DNA from: Verrucomicrobiia bacterium | GTDB taxonomy: Bacteria > Verrucomicrobiota > Verrucomicrobiia > Limisphaerales > JAEYXS01 | DNA: 64,000 nt | Assembly: GCA_036405135.1 (NCBI GenBank) | Contig: DASWYF010000008.1 | Location: 1-64,000, forward strand | Direction: 5' to 3' | In this document: piece by piece, positions 1 to 7,310 of the stretch | How positions within the stretch are numbered: position 1 is the first letter of the stretch | Layout of the letters: each line of letters starts with the position of its first letter | Position numbers and translations under genes: made by a program | The notes under the pieces: generated by a model | The model's input: only the letters and a program-made list of their open reading frames with translations | What the model was told of the DNA's origin: nothing | Database searches by the model: none

Positions 1-2
1 AG

Positions 3-116
3 TGCCGCTTCAAACGGCCCGGCCAGTTCTGGACGCCCAAAGGCATGCGCCATCTGGCCGCACTCTCCGAGGCACGCCATAATCACCACTGGGATCAACT
101 CTGGTTCACTACCTAA
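3..116 (+). CDS. C-terminal end of an unidentified, possibly transposase-like protein (partial)
   Basis: An open frame enters from the left edge and stops at TAA 114-116, giving 37 residues that include FKRPGQFW, LAALSEARHNHHWD and LWF. The aromatic- and basic-rich tail with a terminal W-D-x-L-W pattern resembles the C-termini of some IS transposases, but that is impression only. The upstream part lies outside the window. No inverted repeat could be identified after the stop, so an IS end is not shown. Confidence 0.35.
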   Translation, partial: CRFKRPGQFWTPKGMRHLAALSEARHNHHWDQLWFTT

Positions 117-226
117 TCGGGGGCAGTGTCAAGATGCGCCCTACCCGAGATGATGGTATTGTTTGATGTTTCCACAGGATGAAATGTGCGCTATCTAAGT
201 GCTGACCATGGCACAAGGCGTATCCG

Positions 227-1756
227 TTGTCAGGTTGGAATTGGAAGATTTTGAGCGATACACAATCCAGCAAACAAGCACGCCCGCTGAAACTCCGGCT
301 GGCGACGTGGCTCTTTCCGCCTGCGGGCCTGGTGATGACGTGGCGTGAGCCGGTCTCTCTTGGTCGCAAGCTGTTCAGCACCTTCGGCATCGCGCTTTAT
401 TCCGTCGTTTACCTCGCTCTGATCCTCACCGTGTTGGTGAAGGCCAAGGTCGTCTATGTGGAGTGGCAGGGCGGTTTCCCGCCCAAGATCACGCGCAAGG
501 TGACTTTGCCTGACTACGACGCCGTGGAGCGCAGCCGCGCCTCCCAATCCAAATCCGCTCCCGCCTCCACCAACGTCACCGAACGCACTGGCTCCACCTA
601 TTGGACCGGTTTCCGTGGCCCGTTGCGCGATGCCCATTACACCGAGCAACCCATCCTCACCGCTTGGCCGCCGGGCGGCCCGAAGGTTCTCTGGCGCCAA
701 CCCATCGGTGGCGGTTACGCCTCCTTCGCCATCGCGAACGGTCTCGCTTACACCATCGAGCAACGTCGCGAGAAAGAAGTCGTGGCTGCTTACGACATGG
801 AGACGGGCCGCGAAGTCTGGTCGCACAGTTACGTGGGCAAGTTCGAGGAGAGCATGGGCGGTGAAGGCCCGCGCGCTACGCCCACCTGGCATGACGGGAA
901 GATCTACGCCCTCGGCGGGGAAGGGGACTTTCATTGCCTCGATGCCCTCACTGGCAAGGTTCTCTGGAAGCGCAACATCCTGCACGATGCCAAGTCCTCT
1001 CTCCTCATGTTCGGCACCGCCTACTCGCCCCTCATCGTGGAGGATAAGGTCATCCTCCTGCCTGGCGGCGAGAACGGTTGGTCCATCGTCGCTTATAATA
1101 AGGACACAGGAGAAGTCCTATGGCACACGCAAGATGACAAGACCGCTTACACCTCGCCCGTTCTCGTGGAACTCGCTGGTCAACGCCAGATGCTCGTCGT
1201 CTCCGCCACTCGTGTGAAAGGCGTCGCCGTGGAAGACGGCAAACTCCTCTGGGAATTCCCTTGGAGCGTCAGTTACGAGAATTCCATCGCCCAACCCGTC
1301 CTCCTTGGCAAAGACCGCCTCATGCTCACCGGCGGTTATGGAAAAGGCAGCGCCGCCATCCAGGTCACCAAGGAAGGTGATAAGTTCGCCGCCAAAGAAC
1401 TCTGGCGAAACAAGTTCCTGAAGAACAAATTCACCAGCTCCATCTACCATGAAGGCCACGTCTATGGCCTCGATGAAGACATCCTCGTCTGCCTCGATGC
1501 CGAGACAGGCAAGCGCGTCTGGAAAGATGGCCGCTACGATTACGGCCAGATCCTCCTCGCCAGCGGCCACATTATCGTCCTCTGCGGCGATGGCGACCTC
1601 GCCCTCGTAAAAGCCACCCCCGAGAAGTGGACCGAAGTCGCCCGCAACCCTCTCCTCGAAGGCAAGACCTGGAATCACCCCGCCATCTCCGAAGGCAAAC
1701 TCCTCGTGCGCAACGCCGTAGAAATGATCTGCCTCGACCTGCGCATCAAGCCGTAG
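227..1756 (+). CDS. Membrane-anchored PQQ-like beta-propeller protein (BamB-like)
   Basis: A 509-residue protein. Residues about 45-70 form a hydrophobic transmembrane anchor, and the rest is a WD-like/PQQ propeller facing the periplasm. Blade signatures recur as AYDMETGREVWS, CLDALTGKVLWK, AYNKDTGEVLWH and CLDAETGKRVWK, each with the D-x-x-T-G-x-x-x-W pattern of PQQ repeats. No quinoprotein active-site residues could be identified, so it is more likely a scaffold or binding propeller than a dehydrogenase. The start is uncertain: TTG at 227 keeps a basic stretch before the anchor, and ATG at 334 would also leave the anchor intact. It stands alone on this strand, and the next gene is over 300 bp away. 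Confidence 0.82.
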   Translation: MSGWNWKILSDTQSSKQARPLKLRLATWLFPPAGLVMTWREPVSLGRKLFSTFGIALYSVVYLALILTVLVKAKVVYVEWQGGFPPKITRKVTLPDYDAVERSRASQSKSAPASTNVTERTGSTYWTGFRGPLRDAHYTEQPILTAWPPGGPKVLWRQPIGGGYASFAIANGLAYTIEQRREKEVVAAYDMETGREVWSHSYVGKFEESMGGEGPRATPTWHDGKIYALGGEGDFHCLDALTGKVLWKRNILHDAKSSLLMFGTAYSPLIVEDKVILLPGGENGWSIVAYNKDTGEVLWHTQDDKTAYTSPVLVELAGQRQMLVVSATRVKGVAVEDGKLLWEFPWSVSYENSIAQPVLLGKDRLMLTGGYGKGSAAIQVTKEGDKFAAKELWRNKFLKNKFTSSIYHEGHVYGLDEDILVCLDAETGKRVWKDGRYDYGQILLASGHIIVLCGDGDLALVKATPEKWTEVARNPLLEGKTWNHPAISEGKLLVRNAVEMICLDLRIKP

Positions 1757-2087
1757 CCCTATTCCCAACGTAGCCGTCGAAGTGATGAGGCGGAACTAAC
1801 TCTTTTCCAATCGTCGTTCCTCTAAGCCGTAGCAGCTTGATGTAAATCGGCACTTGTTGATCCTGTCAAAAATTCCTCCCTCATTCGCTTGACCCCATTC
1901 GGTTGAAAATCTCCCCCTGTCTGTTCGTGTATTTTGCGTTTTTCGCGATTCATCTCCCCGTCCCGTAAAACGCCATTTCCCCGCTTGCAAGTCCCGTCCA
2001 CCAGCGTAATTTTTAGTCACCATCACACAACCTCTGAAGACACCTGCTACAAATCATCGACTCCCTTGGCTTTCACTTGGGCTGCTG
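1757..2087. other. Intergenic region without a recognisable gene
   Basis: 331 bp of pyrimidine-rich sequence between the propeller gene and a small membrane protein. It holds one copy of a dispersed 32-bp repeat (1769-1800). Short open frames here have no family features. No convincing -35/-10 pair or terminator was seen. Confidence 0.6.
1769..1800 (+). repeat. Dispersed 32-bp repeat, copy 1
   Basis: Begins CGTAGCCG and ends GAGGCGGAACTAAC. A second copy lies in opposite orientation at 15449-15480; 28 of 32 positions match by hand alignment. Both copies are in non-coding DNA close to a gene's 3' end, as expected for a dispersed intergenic repeat. Confidence 0.7.
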
Positions 2088-2612
2088 TTGCTCTTGCTCA
2101 CACTGGCACCCTTTGCCATGAGCCTTCCGCCCGCCTTGTACAGCGGCACGGACGCGCTCGAGCCTCTGCGCATCATTCTTGTTCTCCTTGGCCTCGCCAC
2201 CGCCATCACTGCATTTGTTGAGCTGATCCTGATGGCCCGGCATAACCGTCGGGATTATGTCGCCCTGTCAACCTTTGCCGCCATATTTATCGCCTGTGCC
2301 GTCGTTGGGTGGCGTAACTATCCCTATTGGACCATGGGCGTGTATCAGGTATCCATCGGCGCCTTCCCGCCGATGATTCAAGACCCGAAAGGGCTGATTC
2401 CCATGACGTGGATCGGTGACCTTTGGCGGATGCCCGTGATATTGCTTTACTTGCTCGGTTACGTTGCCATCCCGTTATTCTCGGTCGCAGTTCTTGCCGC
2501 CTTTTGGCGTCGCCGATTTGCCGCTGGTATCGTCACCGCGGTGGGCATCGTCATAACACTCGTTTTCACGCAGGGATTTTCCCCTCACTACTACATCTGG
2601 TTGATGGATTGA
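2088..2612 (+). CDS. Small multi-pass membrane protein, unknown function
   Basis: About 174 residues with four to five hydrophobic segments: one at the N-terminus (LLLTLAPFAM), then around residues 25-45, 57-72, 115-135 and 145-165, with a WRRR basic cluster before the last helix. No family recognised. The start is weak. The frame is open further upstream but has no ATG there, TTG 2088 is the first plausible start, and ATG 2118 is the first ATG. It opens a run of small same-strand orphan genes. Function cannot be inferred. Confidence 0.5.
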   Translation: MLLLTLAPFAMSLPPALYSGTDALEPLRIILVLLGLATAITAFVELILMARHNRRDYVALSTFAAIFIACAVVGWRNYPYWTMGVYQVSIGAFPPMIQDPKGLIPMTWIGDLWRMPVILLYLLGYVAIPLFSVAVLAAFWRRRFAAGIVTAVGIVITLVFTQGFSPHYYIWLMD

Positions 2613-2747
2613 ATCCATCGGCGCTTTGATGTGCTTTATCCCGCCTGTTAATCAAATGGGGGCCAATCAACTCACCCACAGAGCGTCAGCCTCCGGCCCG
2701 GCTCGAGACCACAGCTAAAAGACCCGCCCCCCTCGTTCTGTAGGCCT

Positions 2748-2768
2748 GCCGGTGCGACCGGCTCTTTT
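2748..2768 (+). terminator. Possible rho-independent terminator
   Basis: GCCGG-TGCGA-CCGGC hairpin followed by TCTTTTG. The stem is only five pairs and lies about 135 bp beyond the preceding stop codon, so it is a weak candidate. Confidence 0.35.
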
Positions 2769-2835
2769 GTGCTTCTTTGTGGCCCTCGAAACTTATTCCC
2801 AACTCACCCCTCCCATATTACTATCCATTCAACAA

Positions 2836-3273
2836 GTGAACCCCGAACCCCACAACCCGCCTGAAAGCAGACTGGCCAAAATCAGCACTGTATTTTGGAG
2901 CTATTCCCTGGCTGTGGTGCTCGCGTTTTGCCTGTCCATACCATCATCGCTCTTCTTGCTGTTTGCGGGCACTCCCATCTGGTTGATCAGTGCCATCACC
3001 GGCTTTGTCGGCGTCTTCTTTTCCAGTTATTGCGTGCCCCGTTCTTCGCGATGGTTTTGCGCCATGTTCTTATCCATTCCGGGCGCAGGATATTATTATT
3101 TCCGCTTTATCAGACGGCCTGCCAGCGATGCCGTCATTCTGCCCGAGAACTCATTGATGACACTGGCTCTTGGGAGCACCGCCGCCGTCGTCATACACCT
3201 GTTCTGTCGGTGGTCTGGAAAAGAGGGCCAGCTAGCCGAGATTATCACTCCCGCCGTGGTGAGTGATAAATGA
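2836..3273 (+). CDS. Small membrane protein, unknown function
   Basis: About 145 residues. A polar N-terminus (NPEPHNPPESRLAKIS) precedes roughly four transmembrane segments (VFWSYSLAVVLAFCL, LFAGTPIWLISAITGFVGVFF, FCAMFLSIPGAGYYY, LMTLALGSTAAVVIHL). GTG 2836 is preferred because it gives this short polar leader; the frame also runs upstream to 2752. No family recognised. It ends 12 bp before the next gene, so the two may be co-transcribed. Confidence 0.5.
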   Translation: MNPEPHNPPESRLAKISTVFWSYSLAVVLAFCLSIPSSLFLLFAGTPIWLISAITGFVGVFFSSYCVPRSSRWFCAMFLSIPGAGYYYFRFIRRPASDAVILPENSLMTLALGSTAAVVIHLFCRWSGKEGQLAEIITPAVVSDK

Positions 3274-3285
3274 AATTCGACCACT

Positions 3286-3603
3286 ATGCCTTTTACCAGC
3301 GCTCAAAGAACGCAGTTCATTGAATTGCTTCAATCACGTGGCTGGATATTTGAGGGCGGCACGATTTGGTCACCCAATCGCGGGCTTTGGTTTGATGATT
3401 CTCATTTGTCACATTGGAGTCCGGCGCAGATGCGCGACATATTCATCCAGAGATCGGTTCGTCTTGCCAAGGCCCAGATCGGCGATTGGCAGACATGCAG
3501 TCGTGAGAATGAGGAAGCTGGGTTAACTGCTCGCAATCCCCTTACCACTACGTGGTTTTCTTTCTTCCCATTCCACTACTCTAGCGCACTATCCTGTTTA
3601 TGA
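3286..3603 (+). CDS. Small orphan protein whose C-terminus runs into an intergenic repeat
   Basis: 105 residues. The first ~75 (from MPFTSAQRTQFIELLQSRGW through the W-S-P-A-Q-M segment) look like a conserved small domain with an amphipathic N-terminal helix and an aromatic-rich middle. From about residue 78 the frame crosses the repeat at 3519-3560, so the tail (GLTARNPLTTTWFSF) is translated repeat DNA. The ancestral gene was probably shortened and fused to the repeat. It overlaps the next gene by 4 bp (ATGA). No function assigned. Confidence 0.5.
   Translation: MPFTSAQRTQFIELLQSRGWIFEGGTIWSPNRGLWFDDSHLSHWSPAQMRDIFIQRSVRLAKAQIGDWQTCSRENEEAGLTARNPLTTTWFSFFPFHYSSALSCL
3519..3560 (+). repeat. 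Hairpin-containing repeat, copy 1 of 3
   Basis: Contains GGGTTAAC, then CGCAATC, then ACCAC-TAC-GTGGT. It aligns with copies at 4337-4398 and 4944-5005. This copy is the most degenerate, lies inside the end of a reading frame, and ends about 40 bp before the next start codon. Confidence 0.7.
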
Positions 3604-4214
3604 AGGCTCTGAGATTTCCCCGCCTCAAAACCCTGTTGATCAGCTTGGGCTTGCTGTGCCTGACTGCGGTCGTGTCCTTGGGGGCGCTGTTATATTGGAT
3701 TACCGGCCCCGGCTACTACGCTGAGTTGAACGCCGTGAAAGCCGAGTTGGAGCGGATGCCTAACGTGAAAATACTGGAGTTGAACGGAGTTCACGACCTG
3801 ACGATGGAAGAGATCTGGACGCGCATAGACATCGCGGACAAAGGTGAGATGGGATTTTTCGAATTGGATCGCGATTCCTTCCAGCAGACCCAGAACCTGC
3901 GCCTGACGTCCATCGGCCCTTACAGTTTTCGGACGCGCCAGTTGGTAGGAGATCGGGAGTCGTATGGTGGCGATATTGAGATTGGCCCTTCGTCACCCAT
4001 TCCGGCGGTTCGAAGCTTGGGGATTACCAGTGTTCAGTCGGCCGTGGCGCACTACGACAAATTGCTTGCACTTGTCTCCACATGGCCGGTCACAACGAAC
4101 GACTGGCCGAGTGGTTGGCCGCCCAAAAAAGGTGAGTGGTCAAAAAAATCAGACGAGGAGATTCATTTCGCGGATTTGCCGCACGGTGATTACTATTTTA
4201 GCCTGAAACAATGA
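3600..4214 (+). CDS. Membrane-anchored orphan protein
   Basis: 204 residues. A basic N-terminus (MKALRFPRLK) leads into a hydrophobic segment at residues 12-35, and the rest is soluble and mixed alpha/beta, presumably periplasmic. No lipobox is seen. The soluble part has no recognised fold; phrases such as NVKILELNGVHDLT and DLPHGDYYFSLKQ suggest beta strands. ATG 3600 overlaps the previous stop in an ATGA arrangement, suggesting translational coupling. It is followed by repeat copy 2. Confidence 0.6.
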   Translation: MKALRFPRLKTLLISLGLLCLTAVVSLGALLYWITGPGYYAELNAVKAELERMPNVKILELNGVHDLTMEEIWTRIDIADKGEMGFFELDRDSFQQTQNLRLTSIGPYSFRTRQLVGDRESYGGDIEIGPSSPIPAVRSLGITSVQSAVAHYDKLLALVSTWPVTTNDWPSGWPPKKGEWSKKSDEEIHFADLPHGDYYFSLKQ

Positions 4215-4336
4215 GATCGCAGAGCGGCGTCCGCACCACTCCTTTCTAGGGCTGAAAACCCGCCTCATCCGTCACCTTACACGACCTCTCCCCGTGCTCC
4301 AACGGAGCTCCGTCCCAAAGCCCAACCTTGTTCCGT

Positions 4337-4398
4337 GCCTAACTGGACTACGTTGGGTTAACCGCCCGCAATCTCCCAACCACAACGTGGTTGCGTCC
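4337..4398 (+). repeat. Hairpin-containing repeat, copy 2 of 3
   Basis: Starts GCCTAACTGGACTAC, continues GTTGGGTTAACC and a GCAATC block, and ends in the perfect hairpin AACCAC-AAC-GTGGTT (4378-4392) plus GCGTCC. It ends about 30 bp upstream of the start at 4430. Confidence 0.75.
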
Positions 4399-4429
4399 TT
4401 CCCGATTTCCTCCACCCTAACCCCAAGGC

Positions 4430-4849
4430 ATGACCACCGAACGAAAAAAAGACCTTAAGCGCCGTCTTCAAAAGGCGCGCTTTCCCCGTCGTTCAGCGGC
4501 CAAGTTCACCGATGAGAACGATCACAATCCGGAGATCCTCCAAGACTGCCCGAAATGTCACGGCTGCGGGCGTATTGATGAACTTTCCACCCGCCCCGAT
4601 GGCACCAAGATTCGCACTCTGAAGTCTTGTTCCGCTTGCCGAGGCACCGGCACCACGGGTGAGGTAGAGCGTTATTTCCTCACCGATGATCCCGAAGTCA
4701 CCGCCATCGCCACGCCGACTGGCCGGCTGACCTGTCCCAAATGCGGCTGGCATTTCACCACCAATGACCCCAATCGCTGGACCGGCCGCCGCCACATACG
4801 TTGCGGCCAAAAAATCAAAATCACGACCACGAATGCGCCGTCCTCGTAG
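4430..4849 (+). CDS. Zinc-ribbon / DnaJ-type zinc-finger small protein
   Basis: 139 residues with a very basic N-terminus (RKKDLKRRLQKARFPRR). Paired CxxCxGxG-like motifs (CPKCHGCG about residue 40 and CSACRGTG about residue 66) match half of a DnaJ zinc-finger domain. A second CPKC at about residue 102 and a lone Cys near the C-terminus could form another ribbon. Basic residues plus zinc fingers suggest nucleic-acid or protein binding in the cytoplasm. It sits between repeat copies 2 and 3. Partners unknown. Confidence 0.65.
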   Translation: MTTERKKDLKRRLQKARFPRRSAAKFTDENDHNPEILQDCPKCHGCGRIDELSTRPDGTKIRTLKSCSACRGTGTTGEVERYFLTDDPEVTAIATPTGRLTCPKCGWHFTTNDPNRWTGRRHIRCGQKIKITTTNAPSS

Positions 4850-4943
4850 CGCAGGTTGGTCCCCGCGACTGCGGGATCGCCGACTGGCTGTCGGCAGGCG
4901 CTAAATATTTCACCACACCTCACAAAACGTGACATCTCCCCGT

Positions 4944-5005
4944 GCCTAACGGGACTAGGTTGGGTAACCTCCCGGCAATCCCCTAACCACAACGTGGTTG
5001 CGTCC
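4944..5005 (+). repeat. Hairpin-containing repeat, copy 3 of 3
   Basis: GCCTAACGGGACTAG, then GTTGGGTAACC, GGCAATC, and the perfect hairpin AACCAC-AAC-GTGGTT (4985-4999) plus GCGTCC. Nearly identical to copy 2. It ends about 70 bp upstream of the start at 5078. Confidence 0.75.
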
Positions 5006-5077
5006 CTATTCGTTGCTGAATACATTCTCATAACGAGGCACCCAATCGCATGCGCTGCTTAAATCTCGTTAACGAAC

Positions 5078-5494
5078 ATGGCTAAAAACACTCTCTTTGC
5101 CTATTTCCTCGGGAATGATTTCACCCAATTCGACGCCTTGTTCGTGACTCATGCCAATCAGTTCATTCCAGGCCGGACATGGATTTGCCCTGATGTTAGG
5201 GCCGTCAATCAAAGGAGGACCGCCAGCGACGGTGTACCTGAATGGGAACTCGGGCTCAACCTTGACCTGCCTGATCCATATCAAGAACCCTTCGGTTGGT
5301 TTGCGGATGTTGAAGAGATCGTTATTTTCTGCCTTGCCTGCCGGGCCGAGTTTCAACATGACATGGTCGTTGGCATTTCTGACAATGAACGGCACTACAG
5401 CGAGGATATAATCGAGATCACGGCTGAACCGCCAGACCTTGATTACCTCCGCAATTTCATCGGCAACGCGCCACCTAAGAATCCAAGCTCCTAG
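5078..5494 (+). CDS. Orphan cytoplasmic protein
   Basis: 138 residues, acidic, with no signal peptide or membrane segment. Aromatic-rich runs (EWELGLNLDLPDPYQEPFGWF) and an acidic C-terminal half (HYSEDIIEITAEPPDLDYLRNF) recall small immunity-type proteins, but no family is recognised. ATG 5078 begins a clean frame. There is no repeat copy after it, unlike the genes upstream. Confidence 0.55.
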   Translation: MAKNTLFAYFLGNDFTQFDALFVTHANQFIPGRTWICPDVRAVNQRRTASDGVPEWELGLNLDLPDPYQEPFGWFADVEEIVIFCLACRAEFQHDMVVGISDNERHYSEDIIEITAEPPDLDYLRNFIGNAPPKNPSS

Positions 5495-5543
5495 TCGTAG
5501 TTCTGACTGGTGATCAGCGTTCACGTAATATTTCAAAGGGCCC

Positions 5544-5756
5544 ATGCTCAAACCCGAAGATATCGAAATCCAAATAGGTCGGGGGCAGGGCGGTGACTTC
5601 ATGTTTGTCATCCACAAACCCACCGGCATCCGTCGCAGCGCCGGCCCGCCCCTTCCCAAACCCGGCAAAGTCTCACGCGAGCTACTCGCTGAGATCGAAG
5701 CCGAGATTGTGGAGAAAGGGCTGATGCTATATGGTCTGCCCAATCCAAAGAATTGA
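5544..5756 (+). CDS. Short orphan protein
   Basis: 70 residues: an N-terminal beta-like part (DIEIQIGRGQGGDFMFVIHKP) and a C-terminal helix rich in Glu and Ala (SRELLAEIEAEIVEKGL). The product is soluble. It ends 2 bp before the ATG of the next membrane protein, so the two are probably one transcript. No family recognised. Confidence 0.5.
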   Translation: MLKPEDIEIQIGRGQGGDFMFVIHKPTGIRRSAGPPLPKPGKVSRELLAEIEAEIVEKGLMLYGLPNPKN

Positions 5757-5758
5757 TC

Positions 5759-6115
5759 ATGGAGCCCGTTGCAACCATCTCGCCACCGCGTGCATCAGCG
5801 AAAACCATATTCATGGGCTTTGGATTAATCGCACTGCGCATGGTCGGCATGTTCTTGGTGGCCGTGACAATGCCACTGGCCCACGAAGCTTATGGAGAGG
5901 TTTATACCGGTAATGGACAGCAGGGAGCGGGAATCATCGCGGTGTTTGGGATAGTCGGGTTTATGGCCGTGATCTTCTACATGCTCACGGCCACTGTCGC
6001 CCATCTCTTGGTCATGAAGAAAACGATGCAAACGAAACTCTGGGTTGAAGCAGGCATCTTGCTGATTTTCATTAGCGGGCTCGCCTATCTTGGCATCACC
6101 GCGCATTACTCCTGA
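5759..6115 (+). CDS. Three-TM membrane protein, unknown
   Basis: About 118 residues with hydrophobic segments around residues 18-40, 60-85 and 95-115. A short polar N-terminus and a loop containing HEAYGEVYTGNGQQG separate helices 1 and 2. ATG 5759 is preferred over TTG 5753, which overlaps the previous stop. It is followed 18 bp later by another small membrane protein. Function unknown. Confidence 0.5.
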   Translation: MEPVATISPPRASAKTIFMGFGLIALRMVGMFLVAVTMPLAHEAYGEVYTGNGQQGAGIIAVFGIVGFMAVIFYMLTATVAHLLVMKKTMQTKLWVEAGILLIFISGLAYLGITAHYS

Positions 6116-6133
6116 AATAGAAAGAAGAACAAC

Positions 6134-6412
6134 GTGGGAGAAACCAAGGACACATTCTCATTGAAAGAACTCCTGCTGGCATTGCTCGTCGGTGCCGGGG
6201 CGGTCGTCGCCGTTTACCTCATCTCGTTTCTGCTCCTGCTGGGCGCGCTTACCCTCCTGACCGATTGGGGATGGCTGCCCCGAATCTTCCTCTCGCTTGC
6301 CTGTGCGTACCCACTCATCATGACCCTAGACCTCTTCACCGATTTCAAAGACTGGCGTCGCCGCAAACTCGCCTTGAAACAGTGGGATGAACGGCGGAAA
6401 CGCGGTTTTTAG
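6134..6412 (+). CDS. Two-TM small membrane protein, unknown
   Basis: 92 residues starting at GTG 6134 after a purine-rich stretch (AGAAAGAAGAAC). Two hydrophobic segments (LLALLVGAGAVVAVYLISFLL and FLSLACAYPLIMTLDLF) are followed by a strongly basic cytoplasmic tail (DWRRRKLALKQWDERRKRGF). It is last in the run of small orphan genes before the ribosomal-protein block. No family recognised. Confidence 0.5.
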   Translation: MGETKDTFSLKELLLALLVGAGAVVAVYLISFLLLLGALTLLTDWGWLPRIFLSLACAYPLIMTLDLFTDFKDWRRRKLALKQWDERRKRGF

Positions 6413-6499
6413 CCTCATCTCTTTGCAGTTGAGTGGGTTATGGATTATTTCTCGTGATGAACCCCCAGAAATATTCCTTAAAAATCTTCAAAACAAAGG

Positions 6500-6528
6500 T
6501 TGACTCCACCTGTGGTTATGGTTGTATC
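6500..6528 (+). promoter_or_regulatory. Candidate promoter of rplU-rpmA
   Basis: TTGACT (6500-6505), a 17-base spacer, then TGTATC (6523-6528). The -35 is close to consensus and the -10 weak. The position, about 30 bases before the rplU start, suits a short leader. AGGGA about 7 bases before ATG 6555 acts as ribosome binding site. Confidence 0.45.
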
Positions 6529-6554
6529 TCCGTCCTTTTTGATAGGGAAACGCT

Positions 6555-6866
6555 ATGTACGCAGTAGTTGAATCTGGCAGCAAACAATATCGCGTCGCCG
6601 CAGGTGACACGCTCGAGATCGAGCGCGTGTCCGTGGACGCCGGCAAACCATTCACTTTTGACCGTGTCCTCCTCGTGGCCAAAGACGGCCAAGTGCAGGT
6701 GGGCGCTCCGACCGTCGCTTCCGCCACGGTCACCGCTGATGTGGTGGAACACATCCGTGGCGAAAAGAAAATCGCCTTCAAGATGAAGCGCCGCAAGGGC
6801 TATCATCGCAAGGTGGGTCATCGCCAAGAACTCACGGTCGTCAAGATCAACGCAATCAATCTCTAA
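6555..6866 (+). CDS. rplU: 50S ribosomal protein L21
   Basis: 103 residues, the usual length of bL21. It begins MYAVVESGSKQYRVAAGD, the family's diagnostic N-terminus, and contains the basic KMKRRKGYHRKVGHRQ segment that binds 23S rRNA (with L20) in large-subunit assembly. ATG 6555 has an AGGGA ribosome binding site. rpmA follows after 6 bp and obg shortly after, the conserved rplU-rpmA-obg order. Confidence 0.97.
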   Translation: MYAVVESGSKQYRVAAGDTLEIERVSVDAGKPFTFDRVLLVAKDGQVQVGAPTVASATVTADVVEHIRGEKKIAFKMKRRKGYHRKVGHRQELTVVKINAINL

Positions 6867-6872
6867 GAAGTT

Positions 6873-7136
6873 ATGGCACATAAGAAAGGTCAAGGAAGTG
6901 TACGTAACGGCCGCGACAGCGTATCCAAGCGCCTCGGCGTGAAGCGTTACGGTGGCCAGGTGGTGAACGCCGGCACGATCATCGTGCGCCAGCGCGGTTC
7001 CCGCTTCGAAGCCGGCAAGAACGTCGGCATCGGCAAGGACTGGACGCTCTACGCGCTCATCGACGGCCTCGTGAAGTTCGACAAAGACAGCACCCGCGTG
7101 AACATCGTTCCCGTGGAAGCTGCTGCCGCGAACTAA
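6873..7136 (+). CDS. rpmA: 50S ribosomal protein L27
   Basis: 87 residues beginning [16 protein letters not shown], the bL27 N-terminus that reaches the peptidyl-transferase centre. [20 protein letters not shown] and [18 protein letters not shown] are standard family blocks. There is no N-terminal cleavable extension of the Firmicutes type. It is co-transcribed with rplU and followed 17 bp later by a strong terminator, so obg probably has its own promoter here. Confidence 0.97.
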   Translation: MAHKKGQGSVRNGRDSVSKRLGVKRYGGQVVNAGTIIVRQRGSRFEAGKNVGIGKDWTLYALIDGLVKFDKDSTRVNIVPVEAAAAN

Positions 7137-7153
7137 TCGCAACCCCATTTCAC

Positions 7154-7184
7154 GGCGAGGTGCGCGTCACCTCGCCTTTTTTAT
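7154..7184 (+). terminator. Rho-independent terminator of rplU-rpmA
   Basis: Perfect 9-bp stem GGCGAGGTG / CACCTCGCC (7154-7162 and 7168-7176) with a CGCGT loop, followed by TTTTTTATTTT. Confidence 0.93.
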
Positions 7185-7191
7185 TTTAGAT

Positions 7192-7240
7192 GACAGGCGG
7201 GGGCGCCTGTCCGACTTAATGGCAGCCGGGGGCGGCTGCC
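7192..7240. repeat. Two tandem GGGG-loop hairpins
   Basis: GACAGGCG-GGGG-CGCCTGTC (7192-7211) and GGCAGCCG-GGGG-CGGCTGCC (7221-7240). The stems are different but the architecture is the same (8-bp perfect stem, GGGG loop), set 9 bases apart between the rpmA terminator and obg. No T-tract follows, so they are not simple terminators. Confidence 0.75.
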
Positions 7241-7310
7241 CCACTATGGGAAGCATTGCGCGCCATTGCGCAACGTGACAATTCCGGCATAGTGTTACCG
7301 CAGTTCCGTT

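Noticed and set aside
230..985. Long minus-strand open frame opposite the PQQ-like propeller gene
   Set aside because: It is a shadow of a GC-rich real gene; the sense frame has clear propeller repeats and this one has no family features.
3286..6412. Integron cassette array: small same-strand genes separated by repeats with GCCTAAC and GTTGGGT, which resemble attC R'' and R' core words
   Set aside because: The two words are only 8 bp apart in copies 2 and 3, there is no imperfect long palindrome between them, no matching GTTRRRY at the repeat's far end, repeats are missing after the later genes, and no integron integrase is present.
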